DNA of 64,000 bases from Prorocentrum cordatum (Eukaryota > Sar > Dinophyceae > Prorocentrales > Prorocentraceae). The stretch spans positions 268,559 through 332,558 of the forward strand of contig CAUYUJ010012113.1 in assembly GCA_963575745.1 (NCBI GenBank). The letters run 5' to 3'. Positions 24,077 through 34,810 of the stretch are shown here, in pieces. Every line of letters starts with the position of its first letter. Position 1 is the stretch's first letter. The translations under genes and the position numbers were made by a program. The notes below the pieces were generated by a model. That model worked only from the letters and a program-made list of their open reading frames with translations, did not search any database and had not been told where the DNA came from.

Positions 24077-25890
24077 TATCTTCACTGGCATCCTGGGTCT
24101 TAACATGAGTTGGGCCATTCGAACTCCACGTGCGTCTCCTGTGCATCGCGCGCTGCACAAGACCCACCGACGGGCGGGTCACCAGAAAGCCTGTTCCGAT
24201 AAATTGAATGCGTCATTTGCAGACTGAGCTTCAACATGAACTCGTCAGACGAAGCCCATCTATAGCGCGCGCCGCACAGGTGGCACGCCAGCGGGCGGGT
24301 CACCCAAAGACATGATAAAGAACACATATTGGTTCACTGGCACTCCAAGCAAAAAACATGAATTGGGGCACTCGTGCTCCACACGCCTCCCCTGTGTAGC
24401 GCGCGCTACACAAGTGACCAACCGACGGGTGGGCCATCCGAAAGAAAGATGATGCAGAACAACTCATATCGTTTCACTTGGACGCTGGGCGTCGACATGA
24501 GTTGGTGCATTCGTATTCCAGGCGCTTCCGATGCATAGCCCGCGCCGCGCACGTCACCCACCAGGAGGCGCTGGGCCACTCACGAAACGAAAAAGTGTCA
24601 CTTGTACCCTGGCCCTCAAAAGGAATTGGCGCACTCGTCACTCACGCGCCTTCTCTGTGCTGCGTGCTCTGCACGCGTGACCCACCAGCGGGTGGATTAC
24701 CCGAAAACTAATGCAGAAAAAAGCTCAAACAATTGTTGCACTTGCATGCTTGACATCCACATTAATTGGCGCATTCGAGCACCGGGCGCTTCTTCCGTGC
24801 AACGCGCACGGCGCAAATTACCCACCAGCCTGCATCTCACCCAAAAGCCGGATGACAACAGCGAATCGTGTCAATTGCTCCTTGGGCCTCAACATGAGTC
24901 TGCGCACTCCACGCGCTTCCCCCGCCTAGCGCGCGCCGCAGAGGTGACCAAACAACTCGTTAGGAAAAACTAATCATGTCACCAGCATCCTGGGCCTCAA
25001 CATGAGTTGGTGCAGTCGGAGTCAGCACAGTTCCATTGTGCTGCACGCGCTGCATAAGCGACCCACCAGCGGGTGGCTCACCCGGGGGAAAAATCAAGGA
25101 AACACACGCGCACACGCAAACAACTGTTTCACTTGCATGCTGGGCCGCAAAATGATTTAATGCACTTGTACCCCGCGCTCCCCCTGCGCAGCGCACGCCG
25201 CCCAGGTGACCCACCAGCGGGGGGGTCACCCGAAACCTGGTTGAGAAAAAACTGAGTGCTTACCGTCAGTTCTGGCCCTCAGCATGAGTTTGGGCATTCG
25301 TGTTCCGCTCGTTTCCCCTGCGCAGCGGGCGCCGCACAGGTGACCCACCGGCGGGTGGGCCTTCGAAAATGGTTCAGCAAACGACGAGTTATTTCCATGG
25401 AGCTCTGGGCCCCAGCATGAGTTGGTGCACTCGTATTCCACGCGCTCCGCCGCTTCCCCTGTGCTGCGCGCGCCGCACGCATGACCCACCAGCGGGTGGC
25501 TCACCAGAAGACGCGTTGGGAAAAACACTGACCAACGCTGTGGGTTTGGGCATGAATTGGCGCACTCGTACTCCACGCCGCTTCCGCACACGTGACCTAC
25601 CAGCAACTTGTTCACCCGAAAACTGAATGACAACGACGAATGGTTGTTCCTTGCATTTTTGCCCTCGCTATGATTTGGCGCACTCCACGTGCTTCCTAAC
25701 TATAGTGCGCACCGCGCAGGTGACCCACTGGCGGGTGGATCACCAAAAAAGTGGGTGCAACAACAACTGCTGGCTTCACTGGCATTCTGGGCCTCAACAT
25801 GAGGTCGTGCCCTCGTCCTCCACGCGCTTCCCCCGTGTAGCGCGCCGCACAAACGACCCGCCGACGGGTGGATCACCATGAACCTGGTTG
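24077..25890. repeat. 130-bp hairpin-bearing satellite array, copy 1 (about 14 units)
   Basis: About 14 units of 112-150 bases follow each other. Each has an ACATGAGTTGG-like box, a CTCCACGCGCTTCCCCTGTG-like box, a GCGCGCCGCAC box and a palindrome. The palindrome arms are GTGACCCACC and GGTGGGTCAC around a loop such as AGCG. Spacing measured on the ATGAG box ranges from 112 to 150 bases. The minus strand yields repeated peptides (GDPPAGGSP, VGHLCGAR), but frames change between units, so I treat this as satellite DNA. Confidence 0.9.
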
Positions 25891-25989
25891 AGACAAACCT
25901 GACCGGACAAGAACGGGTATCGTCCTGTTTTCCTGGGCTTATGAGATATCCTACGTTCTTAGTATGCGTTGCGCAAGTCTGTCGTGGCG

Positions 25990-26225
25990 TGCGCGCGTTT
26001 GCGCGTGCGCGTGCGTGCGTGGAATATGTGCATGTGTGTCCGTGCAGGGTGGTCTGCGGTACCGCAGTGTTATGCCGTGCTGCCCTGCCGTGCTCCTCCG
26101 GTCTGCGTGAAGGTATGTTGCCTCTCTGTGTGTGCGTGTGTGTGCCTGTGTGTACGTGCCTGTGTGTGCATGTGCGTGTGCGTGTGCCTATGTGCGTGTG
26201 CCAGTGTGCGTATGCCTGTGGGTGC
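25990..26225 (+). repeat. TG/CG-rich simple-sequence tract
   Basis: Alternating GTGCGTGTGTGTGCC sequence, with a more complex middle part at about 26040-26110. It lies between the satellite and the 3' end of LINE B copy 1 and is duplicated at 31320-31565. Confidence 0.85.
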
Positions 26226-26269
26226 GGCTGCCTGAATAGATGTTCTACGTGCTTAGAGTTTAAAGGCGG

Positions 26270-26935
26270 GGACCAAATTACGGGCTGGGCCAGACGGGAC
26301 GGAGTTCCCGAGAGACGCCGCGCCCCAGAGAGCACAGAGGGCAGCGCGAGCCTACTCACCAACGGGGGCAACAGGCGCTGGCCTCACTGATGCAACTCTC
26401 ACTCACTCACGGACAGCGGCCGCGCTGCGCCCGACGGCGGCGCTCCCCGCGGCTCCCGAGTGTCCCGAACGGCCCCACACCGCGCTGGCCGCAAACCCAG
26501 CCTTGTGGATCAGGTCCAACTCCACACCCGCGGTACGGGGGCGGCCCTGCCCGCGCGCACTGCGCATGGCCCCAGGAGCTTGTACTCGGCCCTCACGCAC
26601 TCCTTGTCCCGCGAAGGCGGCGCTCATGCTGAGGTTCCTGGCCTGCAAGGTCTTGCAGAAAGTCCAGCCCTGCGTCTCCCAGTACCTTCCAGGCTGTCGC
26701 GCACCGCGGAGCCTCGAAACGCGGACGGCGGCGTGGGCAGCACTGAGGGAGAGGTCGTGGAACGCGGAGGAGGCGACCCACTTCCAGCCCAGAGCACCTT
26801 GCTGGGAGGTGAACGACTCGGTGGCCAGGCCCACGAAGCGGAGGATACGCGGCCAAAGGGTCTGACAGAAACCAACTGCACCACCATCTTGCTGGACTTG
26901 CTGGACCCCCTTTCCTGGACCCCACCGGGGCCTTG
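26270..26935 (-). pseudogene. LINE B copy 1: 3' fragment (RT tail)
   Basis: Read on the minus strand, the segment begins abruptly near 26860-26935, just at an RT region (LWPRILRFVGLATESFT), and runs to a stop at 26403, followed by about 130 bases of 3' sequence shared with copies 2 and 3 (31606-31715 and 34684-34800). It contains the ARNLSMSAAF motif that usually follows the RT catalytic region, but no YxDD. It is truncated at the 5' side and inactive. Confidence 0.75.
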
Positions 26936-27239
26936 CTAAGCGGGAAAACCCCAGGTTGGAGCGATATCCAGCATCGTGCGTTGCGTACCTTTTTGTCAGG
27001 TGGTACATAGTTTAAGCGCCAGTGCCCTCTGTGTGGTCTGATCCTTGTAAATCCGAGCTTCCACGTTTTCTATATATGTGATGGTCTGTCAGATTTTCGG
27101 CGCAGGTTTGATGCATCAGCAGCCCTTGAGTCTCACAGGGAAAATATAAGAACAACCCTGTCTGGACCTCAGCCCTGGCCCCTGGCCCACGTTGTTCTGT
27201 CTTCCTTCCCCTCCTGTCCCTGATCCTGTGCGGGAGGTC

Positions 27240-28255
27240 GCGGCGACGGCTCAGGTATTTGCGGGCAATCACCGCTCACATTATTGGCGGGATGGGGCAT
27301 GTGCTCCTAATCTGGACCTATGACAAACGCCTCGGCCTATGGCGCATACCTGGTCCAGGACGTCCCGGATGCGGAATTGCACGCTTGATTGATACCTTCC
27401 GCACGCTTATCCCAGCCTTGAATCTGAGTATACCACTGATGCACAATATTTGATTAATAAGTGGCGGCTAGGTACCGAGGCCACTACCCACGGATGGGCT
27501 GTTCATTGCTCTCGGTGGAAGGAGGTCAACCGTCTTGCGTTAGACATAAGATATCACCGAATTCGTAGTACTAAAATACCTTCCCACAGCCGTGCCCTTG
27601 CTGGGTACATTATGAGGGAGATCGCGAGGCCGACTGCATGGCTAAGCTAGGTGAAAGCCTCCATTATCAAAATCAGGTGATGTTGGATAGGGTTTCTCGT
27701 GCGACAGTGTTTGTTACCCGTGTCGCACAATGCATCGGGCAGTGTGGTTTGGACCTTCAAACTGCCCAAAGATGTGTGGCAAGCTGATGCTGACCCTCCT
27801 GCTTCCTCTACGCCCCCTCTGCTTTTCTCGGGTGCTCGGGGAGGGGCCCTGCATGAGCATTTCTGGGGCCCCAGTGTCGGTAAGTTCCGTTGTGGAAGTT
27901 GCTGGTCCAGCTCTGTTTCCACAGAGCACCTGCTTCGGGCCACTTGCACCAACCCCACAGAAGGTGGCCATGCTCTGCGCAGACTTTGTGATATCATTTT
28001 CTGCGAACGATGCGGCCGTTATAGCCAGAAAAACGTGGTAGATTTGCATGGATGCAAGGGTCGTCCCCGCGCCAAGGGCACCATTGACAGGCTCGAACAA
28101 ATGCGGGATGGGCGCCGCCCTCGGACTCGTGAAGTTATCGGTTCAGTCGTACCCATTGACCAGGGTGACCAGACTGATATTGTTTATGCATTACCCCATC
28201 CTCATGATGTTTCCACATTTCGTGATTCGCTTCAAAAAGCCCTTTAGTTGACTAC
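27240..28255 (+). pseudogene. Decayed LINE 3' end: RNase H tail and zinc knuckle
   Basis: At 27602-27784 the plus strand encodes WVHYEGDREADCMAKLGES, which fits the last acidic motif of RNase H, and stays open to a TGA at 27785. In another frame, up to 28247, comes CERCGRYSQKNVV...C followed by RLEQMRDGRRPRT. This corresponds to the C-terminal CxxCG...C and LxxLxxGxxP region of LINE A. The frame change shows a broken copy. Sequence just after it (about 28290-28400) resembles 18010-18100 near the start of the plus-strand relic, so both may belong to one family. Confidence 0.6.
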
Positions 28256-28832
28256 TGGAGGCGATGGAAGATTGCTGATGGGGATGGTGAGAGGACCTGT
28301 ACGTTCTGCAAGCGAATTTCCCTGGTCGTTCTCCCCAGGTCCTGACATAGTCAGGTCGCAGTGCTCTGCCTGCGCGATGCTGGCCTCTTGGATATACCTC
28401 TCAGCATGTGTCTCTTTTCCTCCGCGCTCAACTGCGCCCAGGCTCGCAAAGAGACAGTAGAAGACTAAGCTTCGCCCTGTCTCTTGCATGCTTGCCTTAT
28501 GCATCTCTCCCATGCCGTACTTGACTGGTCTGGAGAGTAGCTGTTACACCCTGGGAACCCCTGCGGCCTCCGCCGCAACCACGAGCGTCGAGCCACGACG
28601 GAACCAGACAACCGTAGCGTCTGGCTCGTGTTTGTGGCAATTTGTCTATGTTACAGTTTGTGCTGCGCCCAGGCTCGTAAAGAGACAGAAGAAAAACAAA
28701 GCTTGGCTATTCTCTTGGATTGATTGTTTATGTTCCTCTCCCGTGCTATTCCTGGAGAGGTCTGCATTGTACTGTCTGTGCCCTTGGAACCCTTGTAGCC
28801 CCCGGCGCAACCACGAGCGCCGAGCCGCGACG

Positions 28833-28859
28833 GAGCCAGACACCCGTTGCGTCTGGCTC
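28833..28859. repeat. Inverted repeat with 9-bp arms
   Basis: GAGCCAGAC and its reverse complement GTCTGGCTC flank the spacer ACCCGTTGC. It is the best preserved member of the small inverted-repeat block described at 23277. Confidence 0.75.
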
Positions 28860-29403
28860 GTGTTTTTGGCAGCCTGTCTATGCTATATTGTGGTGAGGGG
28901 AGGCGTTCGAAGTGAAGTGGGGGGGTACTTGCACTTGCACCTGAAGCTGGTGGCTGCCATTGAGGACCAGGGCTTAAATCCGTCCCAAGAGACGGTACCA
29001 ACAAGATTGCGCTGCTGGCTAGCTGCCCGTGGCCCTCGTGGTTTCGGTCCTTGGTTTGTCGCTCGGTCCTTTCGGTCGACTGTGTCCCGGGTCCTGGGTC
29101 CGTCCCTCGTCCCTTTCGGCCCTCGGGCCGTTCGCCGCTCGCCGACGTTGAAGGGAGCTGAGGCTAGTCGTCAGCCCGCGTCCAAATTAGGAGAAAAAAA
29201 ACCTGCCACGATTTGCGACCCTGGCGTGGGTATAGACTCCGTTTAGGGACAATTCCGTGCGCACACCCCTTGGGTCGCGAAAATGTTGCACCTAAACCGC
29301 CCTGCGACCTGGAGTGTGGACCAGTCCATGCACATCCTCACTTGCCCCCAAAAATGCCCTGCGGCAGGGCAAAGCTGGCAACGTTAAGGTAAACGACAAA
29401 TAT

Positions 29404-31215
29404 CTTCACTGGCATCCTGGGTCTTAACATGAGTTGGGTCATTCGAACTCCACGTGCGTCTCCTGTGTATCGCGCGCTGCACAAGACCCACCGACGGGCG
29501 GGTCACCAGAAAGCCTGTTCCGATAAATTGAATGCGTCATTTGCAGACTGAGCTTCAACATGAACTCGTCAGACGAAGCCCTTCTATAGCGCGCGCCGCA
29601 CAGGTGACGCACCAGCGGGCGGGTCACCCAAAGACATGATAAAGAACACATATTGGTTCACTGGCACTCTAAGCCTAAACATGAGTTGGGGCACTCGTGC
29701 TCCACACGCCTCCCCTGTGTAGCGCGCGCTGCACAAGTGACCAACCGACGGGTGGGCCATCCGAAAGAAAACTGATGCAGAACAACTCATATCGTTTCAC
29801 TTGGATGCTGGGCTTCGACACGAGTTGGTGCATTCGTATTCCACACGCTTCCGATGCATAGCCCGCGCCGCACACGTCACCCACCAGGAGGTGCTGGGCC
29901 ACTCACGAAACAAAAAAGTTTCACTTGTACCCTGGCCCTCAAAAGGAATTGGTGCACTCGTCACTCACACGCCTTCTCTGTGTTGCGTGCTCTGCAAACG
30001 TGACCCACCAGCGGGTGGATTACCAGAAAACTAATGCAGAAAAAAAACTCAAACAATTGTTGCACTTGCATGCTTGACATCAACATTAGTTGGTGCATTC
30101 GAGCACCGAGCGCTTCTTCCGTGCAACGCGCACGGCACAAGTTACCCACCAGCCTGTATCTCACCCAAAAGCCGGATGACAACAGCGAATCGTGTCAATT
30201 GCTCCATGGGCCTCAACATGAGTTTGCGCACTCCACGCGCTTCCCCCATCTAGCGCGCGCCGCAGAGGTGACCAAACAACCCGTTAGGAAAAACTAATCA
30301 TTTCACCAGCATCCTGGGCCTCAGCATGAGTTGGTGCAGTCGGAATCAGCACAGTTCCATTGTGCTGCACGCGCTGCATAAGCGACCCACCAGCGGGCGG
30401 CGCACCCGGGGGAAAAATCAAGGAAACACACGCGTACACACAAACAACTGTTTCACTTGCTTGCTGGGCCTCAAAATGATTTAGTGCACTTGTACTCCAC
30501 GCTTCCCCTGTGCAGCGCACGCCGCCCAGGTGGCCCACCAGCGGGTGGGTCACCCGAAACCTGGTTGAGAAAAAACTGAATGCTTACCGTCAGTTCTGGC
30601 CCTCAACATGAGTTTGGGCATTCGTGTTCCGCTCGTTTCCCATGCGCAGCGGGCGCCGCACAGGTGACCCACCGGCGGGTGGGCCACCCGAAAAAGGTTC
30701 AGCAAACGACGACTCATTTCCATGGAGTTCTGGGCCCCAGCATGAGTTGGCGCGTTCGTATTCCACGCGTTTCGCCGCTTCCCCTGTGCTGCGCGCGCCG
30801 CACACATGACCCACCAGCGGGTGGCTCACCAGAAAACGTTTAGGGAAAAACACTGACCAGCGCTGTGGGTTTGGGCATGAATTGGCGCACTTGTACTCCA
30901 CGCCGCTTCCGCACACGTGACCTACCAGCAACTTGTTCACCCGAAAACTGAATGACAACGACGAATGGTTGTTCCTTGCATTTTTGCCCTCGTTATGAGT
31001 TGGCACACTCCACGTGTTTCCTAACTATAGTGCGCACCGCGCAGGTGACCCACTGGCGGGTGGATCACAAAAAAAATGGGTGCAACAAAACTGCTGGTTT
31101 CACTTGCGTTCTGGGCCTTAACGTGAGGTCGTGCCCTCGTATTCCACGCGCTTCCCCTGTGTAGTGCGCGCCGCACAAACGACCCACCGACGGGTGGATC
31201 ACCATAAACCTGGTT
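29404..31215. repeat. 130-bp hairpin-bearing satellite array, copy 2 (about 14 units)
   Basis: Same array as at 24077-25890, unit for unit, as part of the segmental duplication. At about 30662-30690 the palindrome has arms GTGACCCACC and GGTGGGCCAC, which pair with one wobble on the minus-strand RNA. Confidence 0.9.
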
Positions 31216-31319
31216 GAGACAAACCTGACCGGACAAGAACGGGAATCGTCCTGTTTTCCTGGGCTTATGAGATATCCTACGTTCTTAGTATGCGTTACGC
31301 AAGTCTGTCGTGGCGTGCG

Positions 31320-31565
31320 CGCGTTTGCGCGTGCGCGTGCGCGCGTGGAATATGTGCATGTGTGTCCGTGCAGGGTGGTCTGCGGCACCGCAGTGTTATG
31401 CCGTGCTGCCCTGTCGTGCTCCTCCGGTTTGCGTGAAGGTATGTTGCCTCTCTGTGTGTGCGTGTGTGTGTGTGCCTGTGTGTACGTGTCTGTGTGTGCA
31501 TGTGCGTGTGCGTGTGCGTGTGCCTATGTGCGTGTGCCTATGTGCGTGTGCCTATGTGCGTATGC
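31320..31565 (+). repeat. TG/CG-rich simple-sequence tract, copy 2
   Basis: Counterpart of 25990-26225, slightly longer because of additional GTGTGCCTAT units near 31525-31560. Confidence 0.85.
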
Positions 31566-31605
31566 CTGTGGGTGCGGCTGCCTGAATAGATGTTCTACGC
31601 GTTTA

Positions 31606-34091
31606 AAGTGGGACGGAGTTCCCGAGATACGCCGCGCCCCAGAGAGCACAGAGGGCAGCGCGAGCCTACTCACCAACGGGGGCAACAGGCGCTGGCCTCA
31701 CTGATGCACTCTCACTCACTCACGGACAGCGGCCGCGCTGCGCCCGACGGCGGCGCTCCCCGCGGTTCCCGAGTGTCCCGAGCGGCCCCACACCGCGCTG
31801 GCCGCAGGCCCAGCCTTGTGGATCAGGTCCAACTCCACACCCGCGGTACGGGGGCGGCCCTGCCCGCGCGCACTGCGCATGGCCCCAGGAGCTTGTACTC
31901 GGCCCTGCCGCACACCTTGTCCCGCGAAGGCGGCGCTCATGCTGAGGTTCCTGGCCTGCAAGGTCTTGCAGGTAGTCCAGCCCTGCGTCTCCCAGTGCCT
32001 TCCAGGCTGTCGCGCACCGCGGAGCCTCGAAGCGCGGACGGCGGCGTGGGCAGTACTGAGGGAGAGGTCGTGGAACGCGGAGGAGGCGACCCGCTTCCAG
32101 CCCAGCGCACCTTGCTGGAGGTGAACGACTCGGTGGCCAGGCCCACGAAGCGGAGGATACGCGGCCAAAGGTAGAGCACGTGTAGACCTCGAAGCACCCT
32201 CAGGTCTACGCCATGCTCGACTCCGCACTGCCACAGGAAGTCGTGGCGCAGGCTCTCGTAGAGCCTGGTGATGTCCAGGCAGAGGCAGACGGATGCACCT
32301 CCCCGCACCCACGCAGGCGCGGCGCATGCGCAGTGCAACCAGCCTGCCTTCTCGCGCTCGCGGTTCACCTTGTCCCCAATGAAGAGGTGGTCGTGCTCCG
32401 CCTCTCCCAGCGCGCCGATGGGCTGCTTCGGGCGGCCCCAGATGCGCATGGGCAGCGGGGCGTCTACGGTCGGTCGGACTCCACTATCCGACCCGGGAAA
32501 GAAGGTCAGCATGGCTGCGCGGGCGCCCAGGGGCTGCGGCTGCGCCTCCTGCGCCACCAGGGGGTCCAGGACGCCCTTCAGCGAGCAGGTCAGCCGCCCA
32601 AAGTCTGATGCAATGTACACTGAGGCCTCGATCATGCGAAGCTTGAGGTCGCTCGGGACCTGCCGAGCAACCTTCGCTGCCCGCGTGGCGCCGCGAACCG
32701 AAGACACGATACTGCCTGCGCGAACCAGCGGGTCCTCCATGCCCGAGGGCGCGAACGAGCAGGGGAAGAACGAGCGCCACCTACTGCGCGCAGCTCCTCT
32801 GGCCTCCTCTGGGCGGCTCGGGGCGACGCTGGCCTCCTGACGCCGCACCTGGCTGGGCTTGGCTCCGCGCCGACAGACGGAGGCCTCAGTCGCTGCCAGG
32901 CTCCACCCCCTGGCGTCGCTGTACCACTCCAGAACCTCCTGCCCGCGGAGGCAGCCCTGAGCCGCCGCAGAGGCCTGGCCCGGTGCCGGCGGGGGCGGTT
33001 CGCTCCCGAAGACGTGGAGCCGCTTGCTGCCGCAGCAGGCTACCTCGGCGCTGCTGCGCGCGCACAGGCGTGGTTCCGCCGCACTGGCCCCGCTAGGCGC
33101 TCGTCCGCCCTGGCTGTGCTCCTCCATCGCTGCCCCCTGCTGCGCGGCCAGCAGGACGAGCAGCCAGAGGGGCCAGGTCTGCAGCCTCAGCAACCACCTC
33201 CCGCTTGCATGCCTGGGACACCTGCGGCCACTCGCCGAGCGCGCTGCCATGCCGCTCCGCTTGACCCCGTTCCACGGCGGGCTGCGGCTGCCAGGGCCCG
33301 CTGCTGCCTGTGAGCTCGCCGTCGTCGCTGCTGATCTCGCCCATGGGGCAAGGCTCCGCCCACGGCGCCCGCTTGGGGGCCGATGGGGGTTCCTGCAAGC
33401 TGCGCCCGCACCGCCTCGATCTGGGTCCGAATGGCCGCCCATGCCACCTCGAAGTTGCTGGAGCCCCAGGCCTCTGGCAGCTTGTCCAGCTGCGTGAGGA
33501 GCCCTGGCACATGGCTGGCCCCAGCCCACTCGGCTGCGCGCCGACGCTGCCGCGTCTCTGCCCCCTCACGGGCCGCTTCTTCGAGGACCTGGGGCGCTCT
33601 GCTGGCTTCCTCCACCTCGCCGTCGAGCGCCGCGAGCTCCTCCAGGGCCTTCTGGAGCTGCACTTCCGCCAGGCCCCGCGCCGCCTGCTTCTGCTCGAGG
33701 GCTTGGCGGGCTGAGCGGAGCCGCTTCTCCGCCTTGCCGATGGCGTTCGCCTCCTTGTGCAGCAGCGTGGACCGCGGCATTGCGGAGGCCTTCTGCTCCG
33801 CTGCCTCCCGCTGGGCGCTGGCCAATTCTGCCCTCTTCGCCTCCAGCTGGCAGGCCACGACGTCTTTGAAGCAGCTGTCGACGCCGTCGGGTGGCCCAGC
33901 AAGCAACGCCTCGAGCCGCTCGACCGTTGCCTGCAGCCTCTCGATCGCCGTGCCTCCTCCGCCGCTGAAGCCGAGGTCTGCGACTTGGTGGAAGCCGTCC
34001 GTGAAGCTGCGCTGCGGGCCTGCCGCTGGGCTCGGCGCCCCCGAGGCTGGTCCACCCAGCCGTCCTTGTCGGCCTCAGGCTTCGCCTTGCC
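31606..34091 (-). pseudogene. LINE B copy 2: 5'-truncated, internally deleted LINE
   Basis: From 34091 downward the minus strand encodes a basic segment, then a long coiled coil (33906-33187, CQLEAKRAELASAQREAAEQ and onward), then in another frame (33529-31937) a hydrophobic stretch (WLLRLQTWPLWLLVLL) and an RT portion with motif A as CLDITRLYESL. No endonuclease is seen between coil and RT. RT motif C (YxDD) is missing: the text jumps from motif-B-like QQGALGW sequence to ARNLSM. The 5' end is cut by the minisatellite at 34092. It keeps CAG where copy 3 has a stop (36941). Confidence 0.75.
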
Positions 34092-34640
34092 ATGGGGTGG
34101 TACGTGTTCTGCCGTGCTCCTGCGTGTTCTGCCGTGCTCCGATGTGTTCTGCCCTGCTCCGGTGTATTCGACCATGGTCCTGCTCTGCCGTGCTCCTATG
34201 TGCTCTGCCGTGCTCCTGTGTGTTCTGCCGTGCTCCTGTGTGTTCTGCCGTGCTGCTGGTTGTTCTCTCGTGCTCCTATGTGCTTTGTGTGATCTGCCGC
34301 ACACCTGTGTGTTCTGCCGTGTTCCTGTGTGTTATGCCGTGCTCCTGTCCTCTGTGTGTTCGGCCGTGCTCCTCGTGATCCTGCGTGTTCTGCCATGCTC
34401 CTGTGTTTCCTGCCGTGCTCCTGCGTGTTCTGCCGTGAATTATGAGATGCTCCTGCGTGGTCTGCCGTGAATTATGAGATGCTCCTGCGTGGTCTGCCGT
34501 GCTCCTATGTGTACTGCCGTGCTCATGTATGTTCTGCCGCGCTCCTGCTTGTTCTGCCATGCTCCTATGTGTTTTGTGTGTTCTGCCGTGCTCCCACTTG
34601 TTCTGCCGTGCTCCTGTGTGCTCTGCCGTGCTCCTGTGTT
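34092..34640. repeat. 20-bp minisatellite
   Basis: The unit TGCTCCTGTGTGTTCTGCCG repeats about 25 times with small changes and a few shortened units. It lies between the 3' end of LINE B copy 3 and the truncated 5' end of copy 2. A second array of the same unit is at 38895-39075, and a fragment of it occurs at 37524-37535. Cys/Ser/Val-rich frames across it are artefacts. Confidence 0.93.
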
Positions 34641-34810
34641 TAAAGTTTAAAGACGGGGCCTTGAAGGCGTCAGCCATGCACCAAATTACGGGCAGGGACA
34701 GACGGGGCGGAGTTCCCGAGAGACGCCGCGCCCCAGAGGGCAAAGAGGGCCGCGCGAGCCTACTCACCAACGGGGGCAACAGGCGCTGGCCTCACTGATG
34801 CAACCCTCAC

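Larger units (their letters stand above)
23225..26859. repeat. Segmental duplication, copy 1 (about 3.6 kb)
   Basis: The sequence from about 23225 to 26859 is closely matched, in the same order and orientation, by 28556-32171, with an offset that drifts between 5312 and 5340 bases through small indels. It contains a short inverted-repeat block, a 130-bp satellite array, a TG-rich tract and the 3' end of a LINE B copy. The match stops at about 26859, inside LINE B, where copy 2 continues into a longer element. Confidence 0.93.
28556..32171. repeat. Segmental duplication, copy 2 (about 3.6 kb)
   Basis: Direct copy of 23225-26859, with scattered substitutions and small indels. At its right edge the match ends inside a LINE B copy that continues for another 1.9 kb here. 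The left edge lies in the tandem block containing the CCAGAC inverted repeats. Because copy 2 holds the longer LINE B sequence, it may be nearer the original arrangement. Confidence 0.93.

Noticed and set aside
24085-25890. tRNA-like B box (ATTCGAACTCC) in satellite units
   Set aside because: Only one unit type shows it, no A box or cloverleaf arms fit, and the neighbouring palindrome does not match a tRNA stem.
24077-31215. CRISPR array
   Set aside because: The repeated palindromes have no constant repeat with unique spacers; whole 130-bp units are repeated, and the organism is eukaryotic.
24100-31236. Cys- and Gly-rich minus-strand peptides repeated every 130 bp
   Set aside because: The peptides GDPPAGGSP and VGHLCGAR follow from the satellite unit. 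Frames shift between units because unit length is not a multiple of three, and stops are frequent.
34092-34640. Cys/Val/Leu-rich frames over the minisatellite as membrane proteins
   Set aside because: The 20-bp unit is not a multiple of three, and all frames over it show only the repeat.
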